From NCBI RefSeq assembly GCF_001514195.1, contig NZ_KQ948741.1, positions 62,001 to 126,000 of the forward strand: a DNA stretch of 64,000 nucleotides, read 5' to 3'. Positions within the stretch are counted from its first letter, which is position 1. The number at the start of each line of letters is the position of its first letter. A program made the position numbers and the translations under genes. The notes beneath the pieces were generated by a model. It saw only the letters and a list, made by a program, of their open reading frames with translations, ran no database searches and was not told where the DNA came from. The DNA is from Streptomyces griseorubiginosus. Lineage in GTDB: Bacteria; Actinomycetota; Actinomycetes; Streptomycetales; Streptomycetaceae. Shown here one piece after another: positions 42,422-51,478 of this stretch.

Positions 42422-43618
42422 ATGAGCACCAAGGACTTCATCGAGAAGGACTACTACAAGGTCCTCGGCGTCCCCAAGGACGCCACCGAGGCCGAGATCA
42501 AGAAGGCGTACCGCAAGCTCGCACGCGAGTTCCACCCGGACGCCAACAAGGGCAACGCCAAGGCCGAGGAGCGCTTCAAGGAGATCTCCGAGGCCAACGA
42601 CATCCTCGGCGACCCCAAGAAGCGCAAGGAGTACGACGAGGCCCGCACCCTGTTCGGCAACGGCGCCCTCTTTGATAGGCAGGGTCGTCCGGGGCCGGGC
42701 GGTGCGGGCGGCTCCTTCAACTTCGACCTGGGCGACCTCTTCGGAGGCGGCGCCCAGGGCGGGGCCCAGGGAGCCGGCGGCTTCGGCGGCGGACTCGGAG
42801 ACGTCTTCGGGGGCCTGTTCAACCGGGGCAGCTCCGGGACTACGCGCGTCCAGCCGCGGCGCGGGCAGGACATCGACACCGAGGTCACCCTCAGCTTCAC
42901 CGAGGCGATCGAGGGGGCGACGGTCCCGCTCCGGATGTCCTCGCAGGCCCCCTGCAAGGCCTGTTCGGGCACCGGCGACGCCAACGGCAACCCGCGCGTG
43001 TGCCCGACCTGCGTCGGCACCGGCCAGGTGGCCCGGGGCTCCGGCGGCGGCTTCTCGCTGACGGACCCCTGCCCGGACTGCAAGGGCCGCGGCCTGATGG
43101 CGGAGAACCCCTGCGAGGTCTGCAAGGGCTCCGGGCGGGCCAAGTCCTCCCGGACCATGCAGGTCCGCATCCCGGCCGGGGTGTCGGACAGCCAGCGGAT
43201 CCGGCTGCGCGGCAAGGGCGCACCCGGTGAGCGCGGCGGCCCGGCGGGCGACCTGTACGTCACCGTGCACGTCGCCGCGCACCCCGTCTTCGGCCGCAAG
43301 GGCGACAACCTCACGGTGACGGTCCCGGTGACCTTCACGGAGGCGGCGCTCGGCGGCGAGGTGCGGGTGCCGACCCTGGGCGGCCCCGCGGTGACGCTGA
43401 AACTGCCGCCGGGCACCCCGAACGGCCGTACCATGCGGGCCCGTGGAAAGGGCGCGGTCCGCAAGGACGGCACCCGGGGCGATCTGCTGGTCACCGTCGA
43501 GGTGAGTGTCCCGACCGAGCTGTCGGGGAAGGCTCGTGACGCGCTGGAGGCGTATCGCGAGGCGACCGTGGGGGAGGACCCACGGGCGGAGCTGTTCCAG
43601 GCCGCGAAGGGAGCATGA
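42422..43618 (+). CDS. dnaJ: Co-chaperone DnaJ (Hsp40)
   Basis: This 398-residue class I DnaJ has a J domain with the HPD motif (REFHPDANKGN), a Gly/Phe-rich linker and a zinc domain with four CxxCxGxG units (CKACSGTGD, CPTCVGTGQ, CPDCKGRGL, CEVCKGSGR). C-terminal substrate-binding domains follow. It delivers clients to DnaK and stimulates its ATPase. GAAAGGAGG precedes the start. Its stop is six bases before hspR. Confidence 0.98.
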   Translation: MSTKDFIEKDYYKVLGVPKDATEAEIKKAYRKLAREFHPDANKGNAKAEERFKEISEANDILGDPKKRKEYDEARTLFGNGALFDRQGRPGPGGAGGSFNFDLGDLFGGGAQGGAQGAGGFGGGLGDVFGGLFNRGSSGTTRVQPRRGQDIDTEVTLSFTEAIEGATVPLRMSSQAPCKACSGTGDANGNPRVCPTCVGTGQVARGSGGGFSLTDPCPDCKGRGLMAENPCEVCKGSGRAKSSRTMQVRIPAGVSDSQRIRLRGKGAPGERGGPAGDLYVTVHVAAHPVFGRKGDNLTVTVPVTFTEAALGGEVRVPTLGGPAVTLKLPPGTPNGRTMRARGKGAVRKDGTRGDLLVTVEVSVPTELSGKARDALEAYREATVGEDPRAELFQAAKGA

Positions 43619-43624
43619 TTCGAG

Positions 43625-44071
43625 ATGGACGGTCGTCGACGCAATCCGTATGAACTGACCGAGGAAACCCCGGTCTACGTCATCTCGGTGGCGGCCCAGC
43701 TCTCCGGCCTGCACCCGCAGACCCTTCGTCAGTACGACCGCCTCGGCCTGGTCTCCCCGGACCGCACGGCCGGGCGGGGCCGCCGCTACTCGGCCCGCGA
43801 CATCGAACTGCTCCGCCAGGTGCAGGCGCTGTCGCAGGACGAGGGCATCAACCTCGCCGGCATCAAGCGCATCATCGAGCTGGAGAACCAGGTCGTGGCG
43901 CTCCAGCAGCGGGTGGCCGAACTCCAGGCCGCCGTCGAGGGCGCCGCCGCGGCGATGCAGCAGCGGGAGGCCGCGGTGCACGCGTCGTACCGCCGCGACC
44001 TGGTGCCGTATCAGGAGGTACAGCAGACCAGCGCGCTGGTGGTGTGGCGGCCGAAGAAGGCCAGGGACTAG
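43625..44071 (+). CDS. hspR: Heat-shock repressor HspR (MerR family)
   Basis: This 148-residue MerR-type protein has the helix-turn-helix VYVISVAAQLSGLHPQTLRQ, the wing GRGRRYSARDIELLRQ, and a dimerisation coiled coil (ALQQRVAELQAAVEG). It represses its own operon and clpB through the HAIR sites found at 39790-39862 and 59380-59400, with DnaK as co-repressor in Streptomyces. It is the last gene of the operon. Confidence 0.97.
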   Translation: MDGRRRNPYELTEETPVYVISVAAQLSGLHPQTLRQYDRLGLVSPDRTAGRGRRYSARDIELLRQVQALSQDEGINLAGIKRIIELENQVVALQQRVAELQAAVEGAAAAMQQREAAVHASYRRDLVPYQEVQQTSALVVWRPKKARD

Positions 44072-44086
44072 ACGGACTGATGCGAG

Positions 44087-44116
44087 AAGGGGCCCGGAGA
44101 TCTCTCCGGGCCCCTT
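44087..44116. terminator. Terminator of the dnaK operon
   Basis: A 14-bp stem (AAGGGGCCCGGAGA) with a 2-base centre sits between hspR and the convergent FnIII gene. It is probably bidirectional. Confidence 0.9.
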
Positions 44117-44126
44117 CCCCTGTTCG

Positions 44127-46520
44127 TCAGAGCCAGCTTTCCCAGATGCCGTACGCCGCCGACCTGGCCGGCGTCTCGGCGCCCGCGGAGTCCAGGAGGA
44201 CCACGCGGTAGTAGTACAGGCCCAGCACGTCGTCGTGGACCGTGGTGTCCATGTACCACGTGGGCCCGCCGGTGGCTCCCTCGGTCAGGGTGACGTAGGC
44301 GCTCGCCGCCGGGTCCCAGCGCTCGACGCGGTAGTGCGTGAACCGGGAGCAGTCGCCGAGTCCGGAACTCTCGGAGCAGCCGACGTACAGCTCCGGGTAG
44401 TTGTCCTCACCGACCTCCGTGCCCGTCCAGCCCGGGGGCCGGGTGTCGGGCAGGGTGACCGTGATGTCGGCCGTGTGCCAGAAGTCCGGCCCCTCGTCCC
44501 AGAGGACGTCCACGGCCGCCACCCGGTAGACGTGGGCCGCGCCGTCCGGCACGGTCGGGCAGAGGATCTCGGTCTCGGCGAGCGACTGCCCCCTCCAGCA
44601 GTTCCGCTTCCAGACGGTCTCGCCGGTCTCCGGGTCGGTGGTGCCCTGCCACACGTAGTACGTGAAGACGTCGTCGTCGGCGGGCGGGGTCCAGGACAGC
44701 CGTACGCCGAGCGGGACCTGTTCGGCGGTCAGGTCCCGGACCGGCTCCGGGCGCTTGGTGTCCGGGGTGGTCGCGGTGGCCGCCGGTCCCGGCTGCGATG
44801 CGTGGCCGTGCGGGTCGACGGTCACGACCCGGTACTCGTACGTCGTCTCGGAGGCGCCGGAGACGTCCTCGCAGCTGCCGTGCAGCACCTGGCGGCCCGC
44901 GTAGGACGGGGCGTCGTCGCCCGCCCACCACCAGCTCACCGACGGGTCCGTGGCGTCGGTCCCGCACGTGGTCACGACGGCCGTCTCGCCGGTCACGGGG
45001 TCGGTCCGTTCGATCCGGTAGGTGAGCAGCGGGGCGCTGTCATGGGTCCACGGGTCGGCGCTCGCCCAGGAGACGTACACACCCTTGGCGGAGCGGGTGG
45101 CGGTGGTCCCGTACGGGGCGATCGCCTCCGGCCGGTCCGCCATGCGCAGGGCGATCTCCACCGGCGCGGAGGCGTTGCCCTTGGTGTCCTGGGCGCGCAC
45201 CGCGTACCGGTAGGAGTCGGCGACGGCGACCAGTTGGCGCGGGACGACATCGGTCTGCGTGGTGGTGCCGGCCGTGCCGGGCAGCGCGTCGAGCCAGCCG
45301 CCGGTCTTCGGGTCGTACTGGAGGACCTCGTAGCGGGCGGCACCGTCGACGGCCGACCACACCAGGTGCGGGACGCCCGAGCGGTACTCCACCCTCGCGT
45401 CGGCGGCGGTCGCCGGCGGGGTCATGTCGAACGTGGTGAACGTGGTGGCCGCCGAGTACGCGGACCAGTTCCCGACGGCGTCCCGGGCCCGGCCCCGATA
45501 GGTGACCTTGCTGCCGTCGGCGGGCTGCCCCGTGTCGCAGATCGCGCCCTTGGCACCGGTGTACACGGTCACCCAGCTGTTGGTGGCCGGGTTGAGCCGC
45601 TGCATCTCGTACAGGGCGATGTCGGCCGCGTTCGCCGCGGTGGTGACCAGCTCCGGGCCCGCGAAGGGCTGGTCGTCCGGGCACACGTCCATCTCCAGGA
45701 ACGGCGCCGCGGGCGGAGTCGTGTCCACCGTGGTGACGGGCTGGTCGGCGGTGCCGCCCGAGGTGTTGCCGGCCTTGTCGTAGGCGCGGACCTCGAAGTA
45801 GTAGGTGGCACCGGTGGGCGGCGTGCTGTCGGTGTACGAGGTGCCGGTGACCTTGGCGAGCGGAGTGGCCGGGAACGAGGCCCCCTTCAGCCGCCGGTAG
45901 ACCTTGTACCCGGCGAGGTCCATCTCCTTGTTCTTCGCCCAGGCAATCTTGGTCTTGCGGGTGGCCTTGTCGTACGTCACCGAAGTGCCGGTCGGTGTCA
46001 GGGGCTTGACCTTGTCGACGTCGGCGGTGGTGCGGGGGGTGTAGGTGACCTTGACCTTGGCGGCGCCGGTCCAGTTCACGTAGTCGACGCGCAGGGTGTG
46101 CTTGCCGGAGGGGACGGTCACGTTGGCGGTCTTCTTGACCGTCGTGGAGACGTTCTTCCAGAGGTCGATCTTGCGGACCCCGTCGAGGTACACCCGCATC
46201 CCGTCGAGGCCGGTGGCGTTGAGGGCGAAGGGCCCGCCGGACCCGAAGTCACGGGTCACGCTCCAGCGGACGCCGAAGTTGTCCTTCGGGAGACCGGAGA
46301 CCGGGGCGCCGCTCCAGGACTGGTCGATCGCGTCGTCGCAGTCCGTTTTCTTCGGGGTGCCCGAGAAAGACGTGTTCGCGTAGAACTGGCGCTTGAACAC
46401 CGGGGAGGCGCAGCTCACGGCCGCGGAGGCGGAGGGCGCCGTCACGGCGAGCAGACCACCCGAGGTGGTGAGCACGAGGGCGGTGGCGGCCGCCGCGGTC
46501 GTGCGTCTGGCTGACTTCAT
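44127..46520 (-). CDS. Secreted PA14-like/fibronectin type III protein
   Basis: This 797-residue protein has a signal peptide (TTAAAATALVLTTSGGLLAV). A domain of about 140 residues resembles PA14 folds (QFYANTSFSGTPKKTDCDDA, VRWSVTRDFGSGGPFAL, DGMRVYLDGVRKIDLW). Four or more fibronectin type III modules follow, with GYKVYRR, YYFEVRAYD and YEYRVVTVD strands. It probably binds carbohydrate or cell wall. It begins five bases after the stop of a paralogous gene, so the two are co-transcribed and probably arose by duplication. Confidence 0.85.
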   Translation of the reverse strand: MKSARRTTAAAATALVLTTSGGLLAVTAPSASAAVSCASPVFKRQFYANTSFSGTPKKTDCDDAIDQSWSGAPVSGLPKDNFGVRWSVTRDFGSGGPFALNATGLDGMRVYLDGVRKIDLWKNVSTTVKKTANVTVPSGKHTLRVDYVNWTGAAKVKVTYTPRTTADVDKVKPLTPTGTSVTYDKATRKTKIAWAKNKEMDLAGYKVYRRLKGASFPATPLAKVTGTSYTDSTPPTGATYYFEVRAYDKAGNTSGGTADQPVTTVDTTPPAAPFLEMDVCPDDQPFAGPELVTTAANAADIALYEMQRLNPATNSWVTVYTGAKGAICDTGQPADGSKVTYRGRARDAVGNWSAYSAATTFTTFDMTPPATAADARVEYRSGVPHLVWSAVDGAARYEVLQYDPKTGGWLDALPGTAGTTTQTDVVPRQLVAVADSYRYAVRAQDTKGNASAPVEIALRMADRPEAIAPYGTTATRSAKGVYVSWASADPWTHDSAPLLTYRIERTDPVTGETAVVTTCGTDATDPSVSWWWAGDDAPSYAGRQVLHGSCEDVSGASETTYEYRVVTVDPHGHASQPGPAATATTPDTKRPEPVRDLTAEQVPLGVRLSWTPPADDDVFTYYVWQGTTDPETGETVWKRNCWRGQSLAETEILCPTVPDGAAHVYRVAAVDVLWDEGPDFWHTADITVTLPDTRPPGWTGTEVGEDNYPELYVGCSESSGLGDCSRFTHYRVERWDPAASAYVTLTEGATGGPTWYMDTTVHDDVLGLYYYRVVLLDSAGAETPARSAAYGIWESWL

Positions 46521-46525
46521 GAAGA

Positions 46526-48214
46526 TCACGACTCGCTGGGGGAGGAGAGGGTTGTACCGCGGGCCGGGGCGGTGACCGCCCAGTCGCCCGCGGGCAGGGT
46601 CTCGGTGCCGTCGGCCAGGACGCCGGTCACCCAGTAGTAGGACGTGGTGCCGCGCCGCGCTCCGGTGTCGACGTACTGCGAGGCGGTGCCGGCGAGTTCC
46701 GCGATCCGCTCGTACGAGGAGGTGGCGGGGTTCCACCGATAGACGCGGAAGCCCTGCGCGGACGGCCCCGACCACGTGAGCTGGTTGCCCTCGTCGCCCC
46801 GGGCGCCTTCCACGGAGAGGTGCAGCGGCGAACCCTCGGGGGTCGCCACGGTCGGCGTCATGTCGAGTTCGGTGACGACCACGGCACGGGGTCCGTCAGG
46901 ACTCCACTGGGCGGCGGAGTTGTACTCGTCGTCCACGGCGTCGACGAAGAAGCAGACCTCGTCGCCGTCCGGGAGCGTGGTGTACGAGTAGGACGTCGTA
47001 CCGGGCAGGGCGTACTCCACCAGGCTGCCGTGGCAGACCCGCTCGTCGCCGTCGTCCTCGTCGCCCACGAGCTCGCCCCGGTAGACCGTGTAGTACCGCA
47101 GGTCCGTCGCCGGGCTCTTGTCCCAGTTCAGTTCGAAGCCGTACTCGGTCGGGGTCACGTCGAGACCGGTGACGAGCGGCGGCGGGTCGTTGTCCCAGAT
47201 CCGGCCCTCGTACGGCGCGGACCGGGCGGACTCGTTGCCCGCCGCGTCGACGGCGGAGACCCGGTAGTAGTAGGCCTTGCTCTCGGCGGCCGAGGTGTCC
47301 AGGTAGGAGAGCTGGTCGGTACGGCCGATCGCCGTGTACGTGCCGTTCTCGCTCGTCGCCCGGAAGACACGGTAGGCCGCCCCGTCCGCGACCTTGTCCC
47401 AGCGGACCTCCAGACCGCCGGTACCGGCACCGCCCGGCCGCACCTCACCGGTGGCTTCCGTGATGGCGGGCACGCCCGGAGCGACACGGTCCACGGTGGT
47501 GACGAGCTGGTCGGCGGTGCCGCCGGACTCGTTGCCCGCTCTGTCGTAGGCGCGGACCTCGTAGTAGTAGGCGTCACCGGTCACCGGCAGCGTGCTGTCG
47601 GTGTACGACGTGAGGGCGGTCGTCGCGAGCGGAGTGGCCGGGAAGGAGGTGCCCTTGAGCCGCCGGTAGATCCGGTACCCGGCGAGGTCCATCTCCTTGT
47701 TCTTCGCCCAGGTCAGTCTCGCCTTGCCGGTGGCCTTGTCGTACGTCACCGAAGTGCCGGTCGGTGTCAGGGGCTTGACCTTGTCGACGTCGGCGGTGGT
47801 GCGGGGCTTGTAGTCGAACGAGACGTTCGCGGCGCCGGTCCAGTTGACGAAGTCCACGCGGAGCGTGTGCCTGCCGGCGGGGATGGTGACGTTGGCGGTC
47901 TTCTTGACCGTTGTGGAGACGTTCTTCCAGAGGTCGACCTTGCGGCTGCCGTCGAGGTAGACACGGATGCCGTCCTGGGCCGAGACCGGCAGAGCGAAGG
48001 GCCCGCCGGACCCGAAGTCCCGGGTCACGCTCCAGCGGACGCCGAAGTTGTCCTTCGGCAGCCCCGAGGCGGGCGCACCCGTGCCCCAGTTCTGGTCGAC
48101 CGCCTCGTCGCAGTCCGTTTTCTTCGGAGTGCCCGAGAAGGACGTGTTCGCGTAGAACTGGCGCTGGAACACCGGGGAGGCGCACGACGCGGCTGCCGAG
48201 GCGGGGGGTGCCAT
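46526..48214 (-). CDS. Paralogous PA14-like/FnIII protein lacking a normal signal-peptide start
   Basis: This protein of about 560 residues has the same PA14-like domain as its neighbour (QFYANTSFSGTPKKTDCDEA, VRWSVTRDFGSGGPFAL) and about four FnIII modules. The first available ATG is 48214, inside the signal peptide. In frame upstream lies an intact-looking signal sequence (KSASRTTATALVLATAGTLF) beginning at 48286 with ATC-GAA-AAG, where the paralog has ATC-TTC-ATG-AAG. The start codon therefore seems to have been lost by deletion. The protein may start at ATC, at a downstream codon without export, or may be silent. Confidence 0.7.
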   Translation of the reverse strand: MAPPASAAASCASPVFQRQFYANTSFSGTPKKTDCDEAVDQNWGTGAPASGLPKDNFGVRWSVTRDFGSGGPFALPVSAQDGIRVYLDGSRKVDLWKNVSTTVKKTANVTIPAGRHTLRVDFVNWTGAANVSFDYKPRTTADVDKVKPLTPTGTSVTYDKATGKARLTWAKNKEMDLAGYRIYRRLKGTSFPATPLATTALTSYTDSTLPVTGDAYYYEVRAYDRAGNESGGTADQLVTTVDRVAPGVPAITEATGEVRPGGAGTGGLEVRWDKVADGAAYRVFRATSENGTYTAIGRTDQLSYLDTSAAESKAYYYRVSAVDAAGNESARSAPYEGRIWDNDPPPLVTGLDVTPTEYGFELNWDKSPATDLRYYTVYRGELVGDEDDGDERVCHGSLVEYALPGTTSYSYTTLPDGDEVCFFVDAVDDEYNSAAQWSPDGPRAVVVTELDMTPTVATPEGSPLHLSVEGARGDEGNQLTWSGPSAQGFRVYRWNPATSSYERIAELAGTASQYVDTGARRGTTSYYWVTGVLADGTETLPAGDWAVTAPARGTTLSSPSES

Positions 48215-48521
48215 CGCCGTGAACAGGGTGCCTGCGGTGGCGAGGACGAGCGCCGTGGCGGTCGTACGGCTGGCTGACTTTTCGATCCTCTGGTCGGACG
48301 TGGAACAGCAGTTGTGGGGCTGCTGTGATCACGACACCTGAGGTGTGAAGTTGGTTGTACTAGTGTTCGCGCCAAGTCTTCACACCGTCGGCGGAGAGTG
48401 GCGTTGCGCACTCGTTAAGTGATTCCGCTTGACGCCGGTGGTCGGCCCCGCGTTGGCTTTTCAGACACATGGGCCGCAATGCCGCGCCCACGTCCGGAGA
48501 GCATCAGAAGTGAGCAGCCCC

Positions 48522-49628
48522 ATGCGTCGTCGTATCGCCATAGCCGTGGCAGCGTCCACGATGTCCTTCTCGCTGGCCGCCTGCGGGGCGCTCGGCGCCG
48601 CGAGCGGGAGCGAGGCGAGTCCGACCAAGGGCGACGACATCACCGTGGGTGTCCTGATGCCGGAGAAGACGAACACCCGCTACGAGGAGTTCGACTACCC
48701 GATCATCAAGAAGAAGGTCGCGGAGCTCACGGACAAGAAGGGCAAGACGGTCTACGCCAACGGCGAGGCCAACGCCAAGAAGCAGGCCGGGCAGATGCAG
48801 GAGATGATCGACGAGAAGGTCGACGTCATCCTGCTGGACGCGGTCGACTCGCACGCCATCGCGGGCATGGTGCAGAAGGCCAAGGACGCGGGCATCCCGG
48901 TCATCGCCTACGACCGGCTCGCCGAGGGCCCGATCGACGGGTACGTCTCCTTCGACAACGAGCTCGTCGGCGAGGTCCAGGGCCGCTCCCTCATCGAGGC
49001 GCTCGGTTCCGGCATCGACAGCTCCGACAAGATCGTCATGATCAACGGCTCGCCCTCCGACCCGAACGCCGGACAGTTCAAGGCGGGGGCGATGTCCGAG
49101 CTCAACGGCAAGGTGACGATCGCCGAGACGTACGACGTCGACGGCTGGAAGCCGGAGATCGCGCAGAAGAACATGGCCCAGGCGATCAGCGCGATCGGCA
49201 AGGGCAACATCAAGGCCGTGTACTCCGCCAACGACGCCATGGCCGGCGCCGCCATCCAGGCGATGGAGAGCGCGGGCATGACGAAGCTCCCGCCGATCAC
49301 CGGCCAGGACGCGGAGCTCTCCGCGGTGCAGCGGATCGTCTCCGGCGAGCAGTACATGAGCGTCTACAAGCCGTACCCGGACGAGGCCGAGGCCGCCGCC
49401 GAGATGGCCGTGACCAAGATCCAGGGCAAGGACATCCAGTTCGACGCCCTCGCCACGGACAGCGTCGACAGCCCCACCAACAAGGACATCCCGGCCCAGC
49501 TCGTCCAGGTCGTCGCGCTGACGAAGGACAACATCAAGAGCACGGTCGTCAAGGACGGCATCTACTCCGTCAAGGACATCTGCACCTCGGACTACAAGAG
49601 CGCCTGCGCGGCGGCGGGTCTGTCCTGA
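48522..49628 (+). CDS. Sugar ABC transporter substrate-binding lipoprotein
   Basis: This 368-residue protein has a lipoprotein signal (AIAVAASTMSFSLAACGALG, lipobox LAAC). The periplasmic binding fold is of the xylose/ribose type (ITVGVLMPEKTNTRYEEFD, VDVILLDAVDSHAI, KAVYSANDAMAGAAIQAM, LPPITGQDAE). It probably binds a pentose or similar sugar. No permease or ATPase gene adjoins, so partners are elsewhere or are shared. GTG 48510 is an alternative start. The dnaK-operon neighbourhood with such a gene is the arrangement seen in Streptomyces. Confidence 0.88.
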   Translation: MRRRIAIAVAASTMSFSLAACGALGAASGSEASPTKGDDITVGVLMPEKTNTRYEEFDYPIIKKKVAELTDKKGKTVYANGEANAKKQAGQMQEMIDEKVDVILLDAVDSHAIAGMVQKAKDAGIPVIAYDRLAEGPIDGYVSFDNELVGEVQGRSLIEALGSGIDSSDKIVMINGSPSDPNAGQFKAGAMSELNGKVTIAETYDVDGWKPEIAQKNMAQAISAIGKGNIKAVYSANDAMAGAAIQAMESAGMTKLPPITGQDAELSAVQRIVSGEQYMSVYKPYPDEAEAAAEMAVTKIQGKDIQFDALATDSVDSPTNKDIPAQLVQVVALTKDNIKSTVVKDGIYSVKDICTSDYKSACAAAGLS

Positions 49629-49664
49629 GCGGAAACGAAGAGCGGAAGCGAAGAAGCGCGGACA

Positions 49665-49692
49665 GGGGCCGGAGGATCTCTCCTCCGGCCCC
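49665..49692. terminator. Bidirectional terminator
   Basis: A 12-bp stem (GGGGCCGGAGGA) with a 4-base loop lies between convergent genes ending at 49628 and 49704. Confidence 0.88.
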
Positions 49693-49703
49693 TCCCGCCT
49701 TTT

Positions 49704-50543
49704 TCAGGCCACCCTCGTGAACTCCACCGTCACCTCCGGCGGTCCGCCCGGCACCCCGCGGTAGATCCCCTTGTGCGGGGTCACGTCGTCGTAGTCGCGG
49801 CCCCGGGCCACCACCACGTGGGACTCGTCGGCGCGCACCCCGTTGGTGGGGTCGTAGCCGCACCACTCGCCCGCCCAGTACTCGATCCAGGCGTGGCTCT
49901 GCCCCGCGACGGGCCGGTGCAGTTCGGCGTCGCGCTCCGGGTGGAGGTAGCCGGAGACGTAGCGGGCCGGCAGGCCGACGGCTCGCAGCATCGCGATGGT
50001 CAGGTGGGTGATGTCCTGGCACACGCCCGCGCCCTGCTCCCAGGCCTCCACGGGGGAGGTGTTCACGCTGGTCGCGCCCGGCAGGTACGACACCCGGTCG
50101 GCGACCAGCGTCGACACCGCGAGGGCCGTCTCGTGCGGGTCCAGGCCCGCCGCGGCCTTGCGGGCCTTCTTGGCCAGCTTCGCCGGGACCGTCGTACGCC
50201 CCGTCGGGCCGGCGAACTCCAACAGGCGGGAGCCCGCGACGCGTTCGGCCACCTCGGCCCAGGTGGGCGCGGCCGGCAGCGGTCCCGGGGGGATCGTCTC
50301 GACGAGGCTGGTGGCCGTGATGGTGAGCCGGCCGTGCGGGTCCATCAGGTCGAAGCCGGTGACCTGGGTGCCCCAGTAGTCCCAGTACGACCAGGTCGGC
50401 GTGGTCGGGCTGACGGTGACCCGGGCGTCCAGGGTGGTCTGGGCGGGCAGGGTCAGCGGGGTCATCCGGACCTCGTTGTGGGACGAGGAGGCGGGCTGGG
50501 CGTACGCCACCTCGGTGATGTGCTTGATCCGGAGGCGGGTCAT
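49704..50543 (-). CDS. Transglutaminase-like protein
   Basis: This 279-residue protein has an N-terminal beta domain (TRLRIKHITEVAYAQPASS) and a transglutaminase/protease-like domain. Its triad is visible: Cys in GAGVCQDITHL, His in SQSHAWIEYWAG and Asp in WCGYDPTNGV. It is the third gene of a coupled operon with the alpha-E and ATP-grasp proteins, overlapping the upstream gene by four bases (ATGA). The set occurs in many bacteria and is thought to make or modify peptides; the substrate is unknown. Confidence 0.9.
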   Translation of the reverse strand: MTRLRIKHITEVAYAQPASSSHNEVRMTPLTLPAQTTLDARVTVSPTTPTWSYWDYWGTQVTGFDLMDPHGRLTITATSLVETIPPGPLPAAPTWAEVAERVAGSRLLEFAGPTGRTTVPAKLAKKARKAAAGLDPHETALAVSTLVADRVSYLPGATSVNTSPVEAWEQGAGVCQDITHLTIAMLRAVGLPARYVSGYLHPERDAELHRPVAGQSHAWIEYWAGEWCGYDPTNGVRADESHVVVARGRDYDDVTPHKGIYRGVPGGPPEVTVEFTRVA

Positions 50544-51478
50544 CGTCCGGCTCCTTCCTGGGCCCACTCGACGGGCCCCTGGTACGGGAAGAACCGCTCC
50601 GCCACCGCCTCCGCGGAGGCCATGCACGCGGTCTGCAAGTCCCGGAGCAGCAAGGGGAGTTGCTCCTCCAGCGCGTGCAGGTCGAGATATTCGAGCCGGG
50701 TGCGCATCCCGCCGATCGGGCGGCGCGCGGGGTCCTGACGGGGGCGGCCGAGCGCGGTCAGGCACTCCTCCGCCGTCGTCAGCGCGTGCAGCGCGGAGCG
50801 CGGGAAGTCCCGGTCCAGGAGCAGGAATTCGGCCACCCGCGGGGTGTCGCCGAAGCCGCCGTACACCCGTGCGTACGCCTCGTCGGCGCCCGAAGCGCTC
50901 AGCAGGGTCGGCCAGTCGGGCGCGTGGGCCGCGTCGAGCACCCGGACCGACAGCAGCCGCACGGTCATGTCCACCCGCTCCAGGCTCCGGCCGAGCACCA
51001 CGAAACGCCAGCTGTCGTCGCGGCTCATGGTGGAGTCGGCGAGCCCGAAGAAGAGGGCCGCGCGCCGCCGTACGAGTTCCAGATAGCCGTAGGGGCCGGT
51101 ACGGCGGGCCGCGAGCCGCTGGTCGGCGAGCGCGTGCCAGGTGGAGTTGAGGCACTCCCACATCTCGGAGGAGACGGCCTCACGGGCGCTGCGGGCGTTC
51201 AGCCGGGCGGCCCCGAGCGCGCCCTCGATGGAGCAGGTCGAGCGGGCGTCGAAGGCGAGCTGGTCGAGGACCTGCTGCATGTCGACCCGGGTGGCGCCCG
51301 CGTCGACGCCGAGGATCGCGTACAGCGACCGGCAGGCCGCGTCCTCGTCGCGCCAGGGGTCCTCCAGCATCCGGTGGAGGTAGGCGTCGAGGATCCGCCC
51401 GGTGGCGTCCGCCCGCTCGACGTAGCGGCCGGTCCAGATGAGGGCCTCGGCTATCCGGGAGAGGATCACGTCGTTCAC
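50540..51478 (-). CDS. Alpha-E domain protein
   Basis: This 312-residue all-helical protein starts MNDVILSRIAEALIWTGRYVERADATGR in pieces, the typical beginning of alpha-E proteins. Other conserved parts are DSTMSRDDSWRFVVLGRSLERVDMTVRLL and LQTACMASAEAVAERFF (pieces at about 150-180 and 285-300). It overlaps both operon neighbours by four bases. It is probably a structural or catalytic partner of the ATP-grasp protein. Confidence 0.9.
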   Translation of the reverse strand: MNDVILSRIAEALIWTGRYVERADATGRILDAYLHRMLEDPWRDEDAACRSLYAILGVDAGATRVDMQQVLDQLAFDARSTCSIEGALGAARLNARSAREAVSSEMWECLNSTWHALADQRLAARRTGPYGYLELVRRRAALFFGLADSTMSRDDSWRFVVLGRSLERVDMTVRLLSVRVLDAAHAPDWPTLLSASGADEAYARVYGGFGDTPRVAEFLLLDRDFPRSALHALTTAEECLTALGRPRQDPARRPIGGMRTRLEYLDLHALEEQLPLLLRDLQTACMASAEAVAERFFPYQGPVEWAQEGAGR

